From NCBI GenBank assembly GCA_902783895.1, contig CACZST010000020.1, positions 1 through 33,053 on the forward strand: a DNA stretch of 33,053 nucleotides, in the 5' to 3' direction. This document shows positions 21,864 through 29,638 of the stretch, in pieces. The notes below the pieces were generated by a model. That model was not told the DNA's origin and searched no databases. It saw only the letters and a list, made by a program, of their open reading frames with translations. Numbering within the stretch: position 1 is the stretch's first letter; every line of letters begins with the position of its first letter. Made by a program: the position numbers and the translations under genes. Source of the DNA: an uncultured Erysipelotrichaceae bacterium. Lineage in GTDB: Bacteria > Bacillota_I > Bacilli_A > RF39 > UBA660.

Positions 21864-23784
21864 ACTATCATTAAAAAACATTAAAAAAAGTTTTAAAGAT
21901 TATGCTATATATTTCCTAACATTAGTACTTGGTGTTGCTATATTCTACGTCTTTAATGCATTAGATAGCCAAGAAGCATTACTTAAACTTAATAATTCTC
22001 AAAAGGCAGTAATTGGTCACATGAATGAATTTTTAGGTGGTGTATCAATACTAGTAGCCGTTATATTAGGATTTTTAATAATATATGCTAGTAGATTCTT
22101 AATAAAAAGAAGAAAAAAAGAATTTGGAATATACCTAACATTAGGTATGAGTAAAAGACAAGTTTCAAAAATATTATTAATGGAAACCATAATTATCGGT
22201 ATAATATCATTAATAGTAGGACTTGGAGTAGGGGTAATCGCATCTCAGTTCATGTCTATTGTAGTTGCGAAAATGTTTGAAGTTGACATGTCTAAATTTG
22301 AGTTTGTCTTTTCAAGCGCTGCCGCAATTAAAACAATCATATATTACGCAATTATTTATCTAGTTGTTATGATTTTCAATGTATTTGCCATATCAAAATA
22401 TAAACTTATTAATCTATTAAATGCATCTAAAAAAGGAGAAAAAGTTAAAGTAAGGAATTTAACTTTATCAGTTATTTTATTTATTATAGCTGTAATAATC
22501 CTATCAACCGCATATTATCTTGCAATAAATAGATTAGATAGTTTAGACCTATTTGGTACCGCACTTCTAATGGGAATTATTGGAACATTTATACTATTCT
22601 TCTCACTATCTGGATTTATTTTAAAATTAATTCAGTCAAATAAAAAAATATATTATAAAAATTTAAATATATTTACCTTAAGACAAATAAACAGTAAAGT
22701 AAATACAACAGTATTTTCTATGAGTATCATATGTTTACTATTATTCTTCACAATAACTATATTTTCATCTGCTTGGAGTATTAATGCATCACTTAAAAAA
22801 GATTTAAAATATGGAACTCCAGTCGATGTTGTTTTCAAAAAACCAAATGAAGAAAACAGCCAAAATATTTATCAAGTATTAGAAAAAGAAAAATTAAATA
22901 ATTTTAGTGATTATGTTGAAGGTAACATGTATTTCTTCGATACTATAACCGTCGAAAATTTGATGAAACCAATAAAAAATCAGTTAAAAGAGCATAAACT
23001 TTTACTTAGTCAAAACGTCCCAGTTATGACAATATCAGAATATAATAAATTTGCTAAATTTTATGGATACAAAACACTATCTTTAAAAGAAAATGAATAT
23101 ATAATAATAGCTGATTACAAACAAATGGTAAATTACCAAAACAAAGCCTTAGAAAAAGGTGTAACTATCCAAATAGGTGATAAAAAATATAAATCTAAAT
23201 ATAATCACTGTATAGAATCACATATTGATTTAGGCGCTAATAAATCAAACACTGGTATCGTAATAATGCCAGATAATATAGATACTTCTAAAGCAAACTC
23301 ATCAATAGAATGTTTAGCTGCAAACTACAAAGGAGATAAAGAAAAAGTTGATGAAAAGATAATGGAAAATAATTATAAGCTATATAATGAAGATAAAATT
23401 ACTTCCAATACTAAGATAGATATATATGCTGCAAGTACAGGACTAAGTGCCATAATGGTTTTCATGGGACTTTATCTAGGAATTATTTTCTTAATCTCAT
23501 CTGCTGCCATATTAGCCTTAAAAGAATTATCAGAAAGCAGTGACAATAAAGAAAAATATGAAATGTTAAGACGAATTGGTGTTGACGATAAAAGTCTTGA
23601 TAAAGCACTACTTTATCAAATAGGAATATTCTTTATATTCCCACTTGTAATTGCCATTATCCACTCAATATTTGGAATAATGTCTGCTAGTAAAATAATT
23701 GAAAGTATGAATTTTGAAGTAAATCTATCATCAATTATTATGACTGCAATATTACTAATTACAATTATGGTAGTTATTTCTTAA
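21850..23784 (+). CDS. ABC transporter permease, BceB-like, apparent C-terminal frameshift
   Basis: A 644-residue FtsX-domain permease. The Bce layout is visible: one N-terminal helix, a group of three, further pairs, a large outside domain (about 315-525) between helices seven and eight, and a final group of three. Two FtsX-like cores are seen (RRKKEFGIYLTLGMSKRQ and KEKYEMLRRIGVDDKS). The reading frame stops at 23782 within the last helix (TIMVVIS). Shifting back one base near 23775 continues as VYFLITYITSKRIINEK to a stop at 23823-23825, just at the terminator; this is the typical family ending. A one-base deletion or sequence error is therefore likely. Whether the shortened protein works is unknown. 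Confidence 0.92.
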   Translation: MMLFKLSLKNIKKSFKDYAIYFLTLVLGVAIFYVFNALDSQEALLKLNNSQKAVIGHMNEFLGGVSILVAVILGFLIIYASRFLIKRRKKEFGIYLTLGMSKRQVSKILLMETIIIGIISLIVGLGVGVIASQFMSIVVAKMFEVDMSKFEFVFSSAAAIKTIIYYAIIYLVVMIFNVFAISKYKLINLLNASKKGEKVKVRNLTLSVILFIIAVIILSTAYYLAINRLDSLDLFGTALLMGIIGTFILFFSLSGFILKLIQSNKKIYYKNLNIFTLRQINSKVNTTVFSMSIICLLLFFTITIFSSAWSINASLKKDLKYGTPVDVVFKKPNEENSQNIYQVLEKEKLNNFSDYVEGNMYFFDTITVENLMKPIKNQLKEHKLLLSQNVPVMTISEYNKFAKFYGYKTLSLKENEYIIIADYKQMVNYQNKALEKGVTIQIGDKKYKSKYNHCIESHIDLGANKSNTGIVIMPDNIDTSKANSSIECLAANYKGDKEKVDEKIMENNYKLYNEDKITSNTKIDIYAASTGLSAIMVFMGLYLGIIFLISSAAILALKELSESSDNKEKYEMLRRIGVDDKSLDKALLYQIGIFFIFPLVIAIIHSIFGIMSASKIIESMNFEVNLSSIIMTAILLITIMVVIS

Positions 23785-23822
23785 TTACTTATATAACAAG
23801 TAAAAGAATAATAAATGAAAAG

Positions 23823-23848
23823 TAATCAGATAATCTGATTATTTTTTT
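23823..23848 (+). terminator. Terminator after the permease
   Basis: 8-bp stem TAATCAGA / TCTGATTA with loop TAA, then seven T residues. It overlaps the stop codon of the restored permease frame. Confidence 0.88.
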
Positions 23849-23864
23849 AATAAAGCAAAAGTAA

Positions 23865-23897
23865 TAGTTTAATGCCAAACTATGTACACTAATGTAC
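23865..23897. promoter_or_regulatory. Possible operator upstream of deoD
   Basis: An inverted repeat TAGTTT-N6-AAACTA (23865-23882) is followed by ATGTAC twice with a 10-base period (23882-23887, 23892-23897), just upstream of the -35 box. This looks like a regulator-binding region; no regulator is known. Confidence 0.4.
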
Positions 23898-23905
23898 CAT
23901 AAACG

Positions 23906-23934
23906 TTGACTAAAACCCTTTTGTTTGTTAAACT
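23906..23934 (+). promoter_or_regulatory. Promoter of deoD
   Basis: TTGACT, 17 bases, TAAACT. The -35 is strong, the -10 weaker. Confidence 0.6.
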
Positions 23935-23966
23935 TAACATTAGAATATGAAAGGAAGATGAAGAAT

Positions 23967-24680
23967 ATGACCCCACATAATGAAGCAAAGTTAGGTCAAA
24001 TAGCAAAAACAGTAATTATGCCAGGAGATCCCTTGCGCGCAAAGTATATTACTGAAAAATATTTAGAAAATTATAAGATAGTAAATAAAGTAAGAAATAT
24101 TTATGCTTATACAGGAACATATAAAGGAAAAGAAATAACTGTCATGGCAAGTGGTATGGGAATGCCAAGTATGGGTATTTATGCCTATGAATTATATAAT
24201 GTTTATGGTGTAGAAAATATAATTAGAATAGGTTCATGCGGAGCTTATTTAAAAGAAATGAAATTATTTGATATTATTTTATCAGAAGATGTTTACAGTG
24301 AAAGTAATTTTGCTTTAACTATGAATAACGATAATTGTCATTTAGTAAACGCTGATAAAAGTCTAAATGATAAAATAAAAAAAATCGCCAAAGAAAAAAA
24401 TATAAATATATATGAAGGTACAACCGCATGTTTAGATTGTTTTGATGCATATATGACAGATTTATCTAAATTCTTTGAAAGAATACCTGAAAACATTAAA
24501 CCAATATCCGCTGAAATGGAAGCTTTTGCTTTATTTTATACTGCCAAAGTATTAAATAAAAAAGCTGCATGTTTAATGAGTGTTGTTGACTCAAAATATA
24601 TAACTGAAATCGCAACCGCTGAAGAAAGAGAAAAAGGCTTAGATAAAATGATTGAATTAGCTCTAGATTCAGCTATATAA
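23967..24680 (+). CDS. deoD: Purine-nucleoside phosphorylase, DeoD type
   Basis: A 237-residue hexameric nucleoside phosphorylase that splits purine (deoxy)ribonucleosides with phosphate into base and sugar 1-phosphate for salvage. Signatures: MPGDPLRAKYI near the N-terminus (phosphate binding), GMGMPSMGIYAYEL, RIGSCGAY, and SAEMEAFALF (ribose-binding Met-Glu). The third in-frame ATG (MTPHNEAKLGQIA) is chosen because it aligns with known DeoD starts and lies about ten bases after AAAGGAAG; two earlier candidates are too close to or before that site. It has its own promoter. Confidence 0.93.
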   Translation: MTPHNEAKLGQIAKTVIMPGDPLRAKYITEKYLENYKIVNKVRNIYAYTGTYKGKEITVMASGMGMPSMGIYAYELYNVYGVENIIRIGSCGAYLKEMKLFDIILSEDVYSESNFALTMNNDNCHLVNADKSLNDKIKKIAKEKNINIYEGTTACLDCFDAYMTDLSKFFERIPENIKPISAEMEAFALFYTAKVLNKKAACLMSVVDSKYITEIATAEEREKGLDKMIELALDSAI

Positions 24681-24718
24681 TCAAATAAAATAGCCATAAT
24701 AAAAAAGAGGTGAATCAC

Positions 24719-25984
24719 TTGAAAAAAATAGATATAAAAGAAAAATATTATGATCTTCATATAATCAAAACAGAAAAATTTAAAACAGTAAGAATGAAAA
24801 TAGATTTAAGAACTAATGCCCAAAGAGAAACAAATGCATATATGTCACTACTTCAAAACATTTTAACTGTCAGTACAAAATATAAATCTTTAAAAGAAAG
24901 GAATATTATTTGTGCTGATTTATATGACCCAATGTGGTCAATAAGAAGTGTTGATAGTGGTAGTAAAAAATGCTTATCTTTAGCTGCCACATTCACAAAT
25001 GAAAAATATACTGAAAAGGGTATGAACGAAAAAACAATAAAATATGTCTTAGATTTCTTATTTAATCCTAAAACTGTAGATAATCATTTCGATAAAGAAA
25101 TATTTGAAAATGAAAAAACAAACTGTTTAGAATATTTAAAATCATTAAAAGATAACCCTGATGCTTATTCAAATTATAGACTTATGGGAAATATGCAAAT
25201 ATATGATTTTAAACCATTAACTATTGAAGATTATATCAAACAAACCGAAGAAATAACTGAAGAAAGTTTATATAGATTTTATCAAAACCTTTTAAAAAAT
25301 AGTAAAATGGATATCTTTATTTCTGGTGATATTGATGAAAATCAAATAAAGGAAATATTAGAAAAATTAATCAAAAGAAATTCAAACATAGAAACCCTAA
25401 CATCTCATTATATTGACCAAAAAGAATATAATGAAAGTCCAAAAATAATTAAAGAAAAAACAAATAATACCCAAAGTAAATTAGCAATGGGATTAAAAGC
25501 AGTAAATTTAACTGAAACTGAAAAAAAATACACATTACTTTTATATAGTTGGATTTTAGGAAGGGGAACTAATAGTTTATTATTTGATGATGTAAGAGAA
25601 AAACATTCACTTTGTTATTATATTTACTCAAATGCCAAACCCCTAGAAGGAATAATTAATATATATGCTGGTATTGATTGTGACAAGTTTGAAAAAGTTC
25701 ATGAACTAATAAAAGAGAATATGAAAAAAATAGAAGAAGGGAATTTTTCAGACGAAAAAATTAAGTCTGTTAAAAACACATATAATAATTCATTAATAAA
25801 TATTGAAGATAGTTTAATTAGTATTACTGAAAATTTAGAATCTCAAATATTTATCAAAAGCGATGATTTAGAAACAAGAAAAACTGAAATAGAAAAAATA
25901 ACTAAAAAAGATATTCAAAATGTTGCTAAAAAAGTTCATATTGATACTATATTCTTATTAGAAGGTGGTCAAAATGGAGCGTAG
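24719..25984 (+). CDS. M16 peptidase-family protein without zinc motif (YmfF-like)
   Basis: A 421-residue M16-fold protein. No HxxEH motif is present at the place where M16 enzymes carry it, so it is probably a non-catalytic partner, as for YmfF of Bacillus. Family features in the C-terminal half are retained (SKLAMGLKAV, LLYSWILGRGTNSLLFDDVREKHSLCYY), the latter being the R/Y substrate-contact region of M16 enzymes. It starts at TTG with AGAGGTGA about six bases upstream; the in-frame GTG at 24710 lies inside that site. It overlaps the next gene by 11 bases, so the two subunits are made together and probably form a heterodimer. Confidence 0.85.
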   Translation: MKKIDIKEKYYDLHIIKTEKFKTVRMKIDLRTNAQRETNAYMSLLQNILTVSTKYKSLKERNIICADLYDPMWSIRSVDSGSKKCLSLAATFTNEKYTEKGMNEKTIKYVLDFLFNPKTVDNHFDKEIFENEKTNCLEYLKSLKDNPDAYSNYRLMGNMQIYDFKPLTIEDYIKQTEEITEESLYRFYQNLLKNSKMDIFISGDIDENQIKEILEKLIKRNSNIETLTSHYIDQKEYNESPKIIKEKTNNTQSKLAMGLKAVNLTETEKKYTLLLYSWILGRGTNSLLFDDVREKHSLCYYIYSNAKPLEGIINIYAGIDCDKFEKVHELIKENMKKIEEGNFSDEKIKSVKNTYNNSLINIEDSLISITENLESQIFIKSDDLETRKTEIEKITKKDIQNVAKKVHIDTIFLLEGGQNGA

Positions 25985-27239
25985 ATATATTGAGAAATTA
26001 GATTTACCTGTTTATACAGAAACCTTAGATAATGGCCTAGAAATATATTTATGTCCAATGCCATTTAACGAAATTACCGCCCAAATGACAGTAAGATTTG
26101 GTGGCTCAGTATTAGAATTTGAAAATGAAGGAAAAATAGTTAAGGTGCCTGCTGGTGTAGCTCATTTCCTTGAACATAAAATGTTTGAAAAACCAGGATT
26201 ATCTCCACTTCAAATATATGAAAATAATGGAGCGTCCGCAAACGCATTCACATCATACGATATGACCGCATATTACTTCGAAGGGCCAACTCATTTTTTA
26301 GATAATCTCCAAACCTTATTGGACTGTGTTCACAAACCTTATTTTACGAAAGAAAATATTCAAAAAGAAAAAGGAATAATTTCACAAGAGAAAAAGGCAT
26401 CAATGGATGAAATACCAGAAATAATCTTTGAAAAAGCTGCTGCTGATATCTTTAAAAATTCATATTATAAAAATTCTGTTTTAGGATCACTTGATGATAT
26501 AAATAATATGACCAAAGAAGAAATAGAAGTTTGTTATAAAACATTCTATCATCCAAGTAATATGTTTTTAACCATAACAGGTGGTATTGATGTAGATGAA
26601 ACAATAAAATTTATCAAAGATTATTATAAAAACTTTAATATTTCAAAAAAAGAAAAACCAGTTACCATTGGAAAAGAAGAGCCAGAAGAAGTTGTTAAAG
26701 CAAATGACGTAATATATAAAGATACCCCAAATAAAGAAATATTAATCTCTTATAAAATTAAAAATCCTAATTTCTTCAAAGATGAAAAATTAAATGATAT
26801 ATATATAGGACTATTTGCTGATATGAATTTCAGTGAAATAACTGATTTTCCTGACATTACTTTTAATGATAATAATATCTTAAGTGATGTAAGTTCATAT
26901 TATTATAAAGCAGGGGATTATTACATAATAAATGCCGAAGTAACAGTTAAAGAAGATGAAAATAAAATAATTGATTTAATTGATAAGCAAATAAAATCAA
27001 AAGAATTTAGTGAGAGAAACTTTAATTTAATTAAAAAAGTCTTATTAAACTATCTAGTAATAAGTTCTGAAAGAGTAGTAGGAGTAAAGGGAAGAATAGT
27101 TAATGATATATTTAAATATGGAAAAATAGATTATAATCCGCATGAAACATATCAAAATTTAGACTTTGAAACATTTAAAAAATTTGCAAATAAACTAAAC
27201 TTAGAAAATCGCAATATAACTATAGTAAAAAGCAAATAA
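25974..27239 (+). CDS. M16 zinc peptidase (YmfH-like)
   Basis: A 421-residue metallopeptidase of family M16B. The inverted zinc motif HFLEH is at 64-68 (GVAHFLEHKMFEKP), and the distal conserved Glu region follows (EKKASMDEIPE). The N-terminal part with TLDNGLEIYLCP and the C-terminal M16 domain are present. Together with the inactive partner just upstream it should form a chamber that degrades small unfolded peptides. The ATG overlapping the previous gene, with GAAGGTGG upstream, is chosen over an in-frame GTG within that site. In Bacillus the pair is followed by ymfI, ymfJ and pgsA; here a terminator ends the unit. Confidence 0.92.
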   Translation: MERRYIEKLDLPVYTETLDNGLEIYLCPMPFNEITAQMTVRFGGSVLEFENEGKIVKVPAGVAHFLEHKMFEKPGLSPLQIYENNGASANAFTSYDMTAYYFEGPTHFLDNLQTLLDCVHKPYFTKENIQKEKGIISQEKKASMDEIPEIIFEKAAADIFKNSYYKNSVLGSLDDINNMTKEEIEVCYKTFYHPSNMFLTITGGIDVDETIKFIKDYYKNFNISKKEKPVTIGKEEPEEVVKANDVIYKDTPNKEILISYKIKNPNFFKDEKLNDIYIGLFADMNFSEITDFPDITFNDNNILSDVSSYYYKAGDYYIINAEVTVKEDENKIIDLIDKQIKSKEFSERNFNLIKKVLLNYLVISSERVVGVKGRIVNDIFKYGKIDYNPHETYQNLDFETFKKFANKLNLENRNITIVKSK

Positions 27240-27250
27240 TTTACATTATA

Positions 27251-27273
27251 AAAAGGACATTTTTTGTCCTTTT
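27251..27273 (+). terminator. Terminator after the M16 pair
   Basis: 9-bp stem AAAAGGACA / TGTCCTTTT with a 5-base T loop. Confidence 0.82.
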
Positions 27274-27274
27274 A

Positions 27275-27303
27275 TTGATTTTACAAAAAAATATATGTAA
27301 AAT
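27275..27303 (+). promoter_or_regulatory. Promoter of the pilin-like gene
   Basis: TTGATT, 17 bases, TAAAAT, directly after the terminator. Confidence 0.65.
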
Positions 27304-27327
27304 ATACTTAGAAAAGTAGGGGATAAA

Positions 27328-28581
27328 ATGAAAAATAATAAAGGTTTTTTACTAGCTGAATCATTAGTCGTTTCAACATTTGTTATAACAGTACTTCTAT
27401 TTTTATTTGTCCAATTCCAAAATCTAATGACTACATACAAAAATAATATGAAATATAATAGTCCAAAAGCATTATATAGCCTTGGAACAGTTTCAAATTA
27501 TTTATCATCTGATCCAAATAATTTAACTGTTTTAAATAATAACCTTAATTCACAAAAATATTTTCTAGTATATGATAAAGCAAATGGTGGTTGTTCTACA
27601 TTATTATCATTAGACCAAAGTTATTGTAATACATTATTTGAAGACGCTGATATAAGTAAATTATACTATACAAAATCAGACCTAACCGAACTTAAAAATT
27701 ATATAAAATCAAATGACGATTCAAATATAAATCAAAAAACCAGAGATTTTATCAAAAGATTATCCGCAGATGAAATAGAAAACAAAGGAAGATTTATCGC
27801 TGAATTCAGTAGTGGTGATTATGCAACCATGGCCATAAATAATACATCAGTAGGCCCTGGACCAATAACTCCGCCAGCTCCAGGCAGCCAGTGTGTTGTT
27901 GGAACAATCCCTGTTCCAGTAGTAACAACAGGTGATGGTATGTATTATGATAATGGATGTGTTTATAAAGGAGGAAATCCAGATAATTATGTTGAGTTAA
28001 ATGGTGAACTATGGCGAATAGTTTCAATTAATCCAGATGCCACACTAAATATAATTAAACAAACATCAATCGGTAAAATGCCATTTGATTCAGGTAGAAG
28101 CAACGATTGGAAAGTATCATCAATAAATAATTATCTAAATAATACATACTTTAATTCCTTACCAATTAATATAAAAAATAAATTGGTAAACAGAGAATTT
28201 TCAACAGGATACCTCTACCATGAAAGCGAAGAAACATCAACTAGTAAAGTTGGATTAATATCTGCTTTAGAATATGCTAAGGCAAGTGCTGATACAAACT
28301 GTAGAAAAGATAATTATCTACTTAACACAAATTGTGCTAATCAAAATTGGTTATTTAAAAATGGATATACATTAACAAGAAATGACCAAGTTCCAAAAAA
28401 AGGAGGCCAAACAGCCGTAATAGTCTTAAGAATTAAAAATGGGGAAGTAATATCTGGAACACCTGGTAACCCAACTGCAAATGATGTTTCAAGTTATGAT
28501 GAGATTTATCCAGTAATGATATTAACCCAAACAGTACTAACTGGAGAAGGTACAGAGACTAACCCATACAAAATTGCTTAA
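27328..28581 (+). CDS. Type IV pilin-like N-terminus fused to a large surface domain
   Basis: A 417-residue exported protein. The N-terminus KG|FLLAES is a class III prepilin cleavage site (Gly 6, Phe 7, Glu 11 at +5), followed by a hydrophobic helix of about 20 residues. A helical/polar region with an internal Cys pair (GGCSTLL, QSYCN) follows, then a Gly/Pro linker (about 171-186) and a C-terminal domain (about 200-417) with GMYYDNGCVYKG, NYVELNGELWRIVSIN, SSINNYLNNTYFNSL and TETNPYKI at the end. That domain recurs in cell-surface proteins of low-GC gut bacteria; its ligand is unknown. No pilus assembly genes are nearby. It could be a minor pilin, a competence-type pseudopilin or an adhesin. 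Confidence 0.8.
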   Translation: MKNNKGFLLAESLVVSTFVITVLLFLFVQFQNLMTTYKNNMKYNSPKALYSLGTVSNYLSSDPNNLTVLNNNLNSQKYFLVYDKANGGCSTLLSLDQSYCNTLFEDADISKLYYTKSDLTELKNYIKSNDDSNINQKTRDFIKRLSADEIENKGRFIAEFSSGDYATMAINNTSVGPGPITPPAPGSQCVVGTIPVPVVTTGDGMYYDNGCVYKGGNPDNYVELNGELWRIVSINPDATLNIIKQTSIGKMPFDSGRSNDWKVSSINNYLNNTYFNSLPINIKNKLVNREFSTGYLYHESEETSTSKVGLISALEYAKASADTNCRKDNYLLNTNCANQNWLFKNGYTLTRNDQVPKKGGQTAVIVLRIKNGEVISGTPGNPTANDVSSYDEIYPVMILTQTVLTGEGTETNPYKIA

Positions 28582-28596
28582 AATATAATAAATTTA

Positions 28597-28625
28597 TTGA
28601 CTTTTATATAATAAAATGATATAGT
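28597..28625 (+). promoter_or_regulatory. Promoter of the str operon
   Basis: TTGACT, 17 bases, TATAGT, about 95 bases before the rpsL start. Confidence 0.75.
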
Positions 28626-28641
28626 TAAATTGTTTTAATTT

Positions 28642-28665
28642 AGATTTACCTTATTTGGTAAATCT
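28642..28665 (+). promoter_or_regulatory. Hairpin in the rpsL leader
   Basis: A perfect 9-bp stem AGATTTACC / GGTAAATCT with a 6-base loop lies in the mRNA leader. Only three T residues follow, so it is at best a weak terminator; an attenuator or a ribosomal-protein binding site for feedback is possible. Confidence 0.5.
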
Positions 28666-28720
28666 TTAAATTCTAAAAAATTAAAACGCCTGGATATGTG
28701 CAATGAAAGGAGGTAAGAAT

Positions 28721-29137
28721 ATGCCTACTATTAACCAACTAGTTAGAAAAAGAAGAGGAAGTAAAACTAAAAAGAGTAAATCTCCAATGTTAAACATCGG
28801 TTTCAACAGTAAAGATAAAAAAGTTACCAAAACTAACTCTCCACAAAAACGTGGTGTTTGTACACGTGTTGGAACTAAAACACCTAAGAAACCAAACTCA
28901 GCTCTTCGTAAATATGCTCGTGTTAGATTATCAAACGGGAGAGAAGTTGATACTTACATCCCAGGAGAAGGACACAACTTACAAGAGCACAGTGTTGTTC
29001 TAGTTCGTGGAGGACGTGTTAAAGACTTAATCGGTGTTCGTTATCACGTAATCAGAGGAACAATGGATACAGCTGGTGTTGAAAAAAGACGTCAAGGACG
29101 TTCAAAATATGGTGCTAAAAAACCAAAAAGTAAATAA
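28721..29137 (+). CDS. rpsL: 30S ribosomal protein S12
   Basis: A 138-residue ribosomal protein of the decoding centre. Signatures are [12 protein letters not shown], the streptomycin-region loop [20 protein letters not shown] and the [26 protein letters not shown]-like segment, which reads KDLIG here: the usual Pro in the streptomycin-linked 'LPG' is Ile. The ATG at MPTINQ is chosen; an upstream in-frame ATG overlaps the AAAGGAGG ribosome binding site. First gene of the str operon; rich in CGT arginine codons. Confidence 0.97.
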   Translation: MPTINQLVRKRRGSKTKKSKSPMLNIGFNSKDKKVTKTNSPQKRGVCTRVGTKTPKKPNSALRKYARVRLSNGREVDTYIPGEGHNLQEHSVVLVRGGRVKDLIGVRYHVIRGTMDTAGVEKRRQGRSKYGAKKPKSK

Positions 29138-29155
29138 TGAAGGGAGGGTTATTTA

Positions 29156-29623
29156 ATGCGTAAAAGACAAGCAGTTAAAAGAGATGTACTACCAGATCCA
29201 ATATATAAATCAAAAGTAGTTACAAAACTAATTAACCAAATCATGCTTGATGGAAAAAAAGGTACTGCTCAAACTATTCTTTATGATGCATTTGATCAAA
29301 TTAAAGAAAAAACAAACTCTGACCCAGTAGAAGTCTTCAACAAAGCTTTAGAAAATATTAAACCTGCTTTGGAAGTAAGAACTAGAAGAGTTGGTGGAGC
29401 TAACTACCCAGTTCCAATCGAAGTTAAAGCTGACCGTAGCCAAGCTTTAGGTCTACGTTGGTTAGTTAACTATTCTCGTCTAAGAGGAGGTCACTCAATG
29501 GCTGAAAACTTAGCAAACGAAATAATTGATGCTTCTAACGGAGTAGGAGCAGCAGTTAAAAAACGTGAGGATACTCACAGAATGGCAGAAGCTAACAAAG
29601 CATTTGCTCACTATAGATGGTAA
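29156..29623 (+). CDS. rpsG: 30S ribosomal protein S7
   Basis: A 155-residue protein that nucleates assembly of the 16S rRNA 3' domain and touches mRNA at the exit site. Signatures: [41 protein letters not shown] and the C-terminal [20 protein letters not shown]. It lies 18 bases after rpsL and 15 before fusA, with GGGAGGG upstream of its ATG. In many bacteria S7 represses translation of its own operon by binding the rpsL-rpsG spacer; the spacer here is too short to hold a comparable structure. Confidence 0.97.
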   Translation: MRKRQAVKRDVLPDPIYKSKVVTKLINQIMLDGKKGTAQTILYDAFDQIKEKTNSDPVEVFNKALENIKPALEVRTRRVGGANYPVPIEVKADRSQALGLRWLVNYSRLRGGHSMAENLANEIIDASNGVGAAVKKREDTHRMAEANKAFAHYRW

Positions 29624-29638
29624 GAAAGGAAATAAAAT

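Noticed and set aside
23773-23784. Programmed -1 frameshift at the end of the permease
   Set aside because: The local sequence (GTAGTTA) is not a slippery heptamer and no stimulating structure other than the terminator is seen; mutation or sequence error is simpler.
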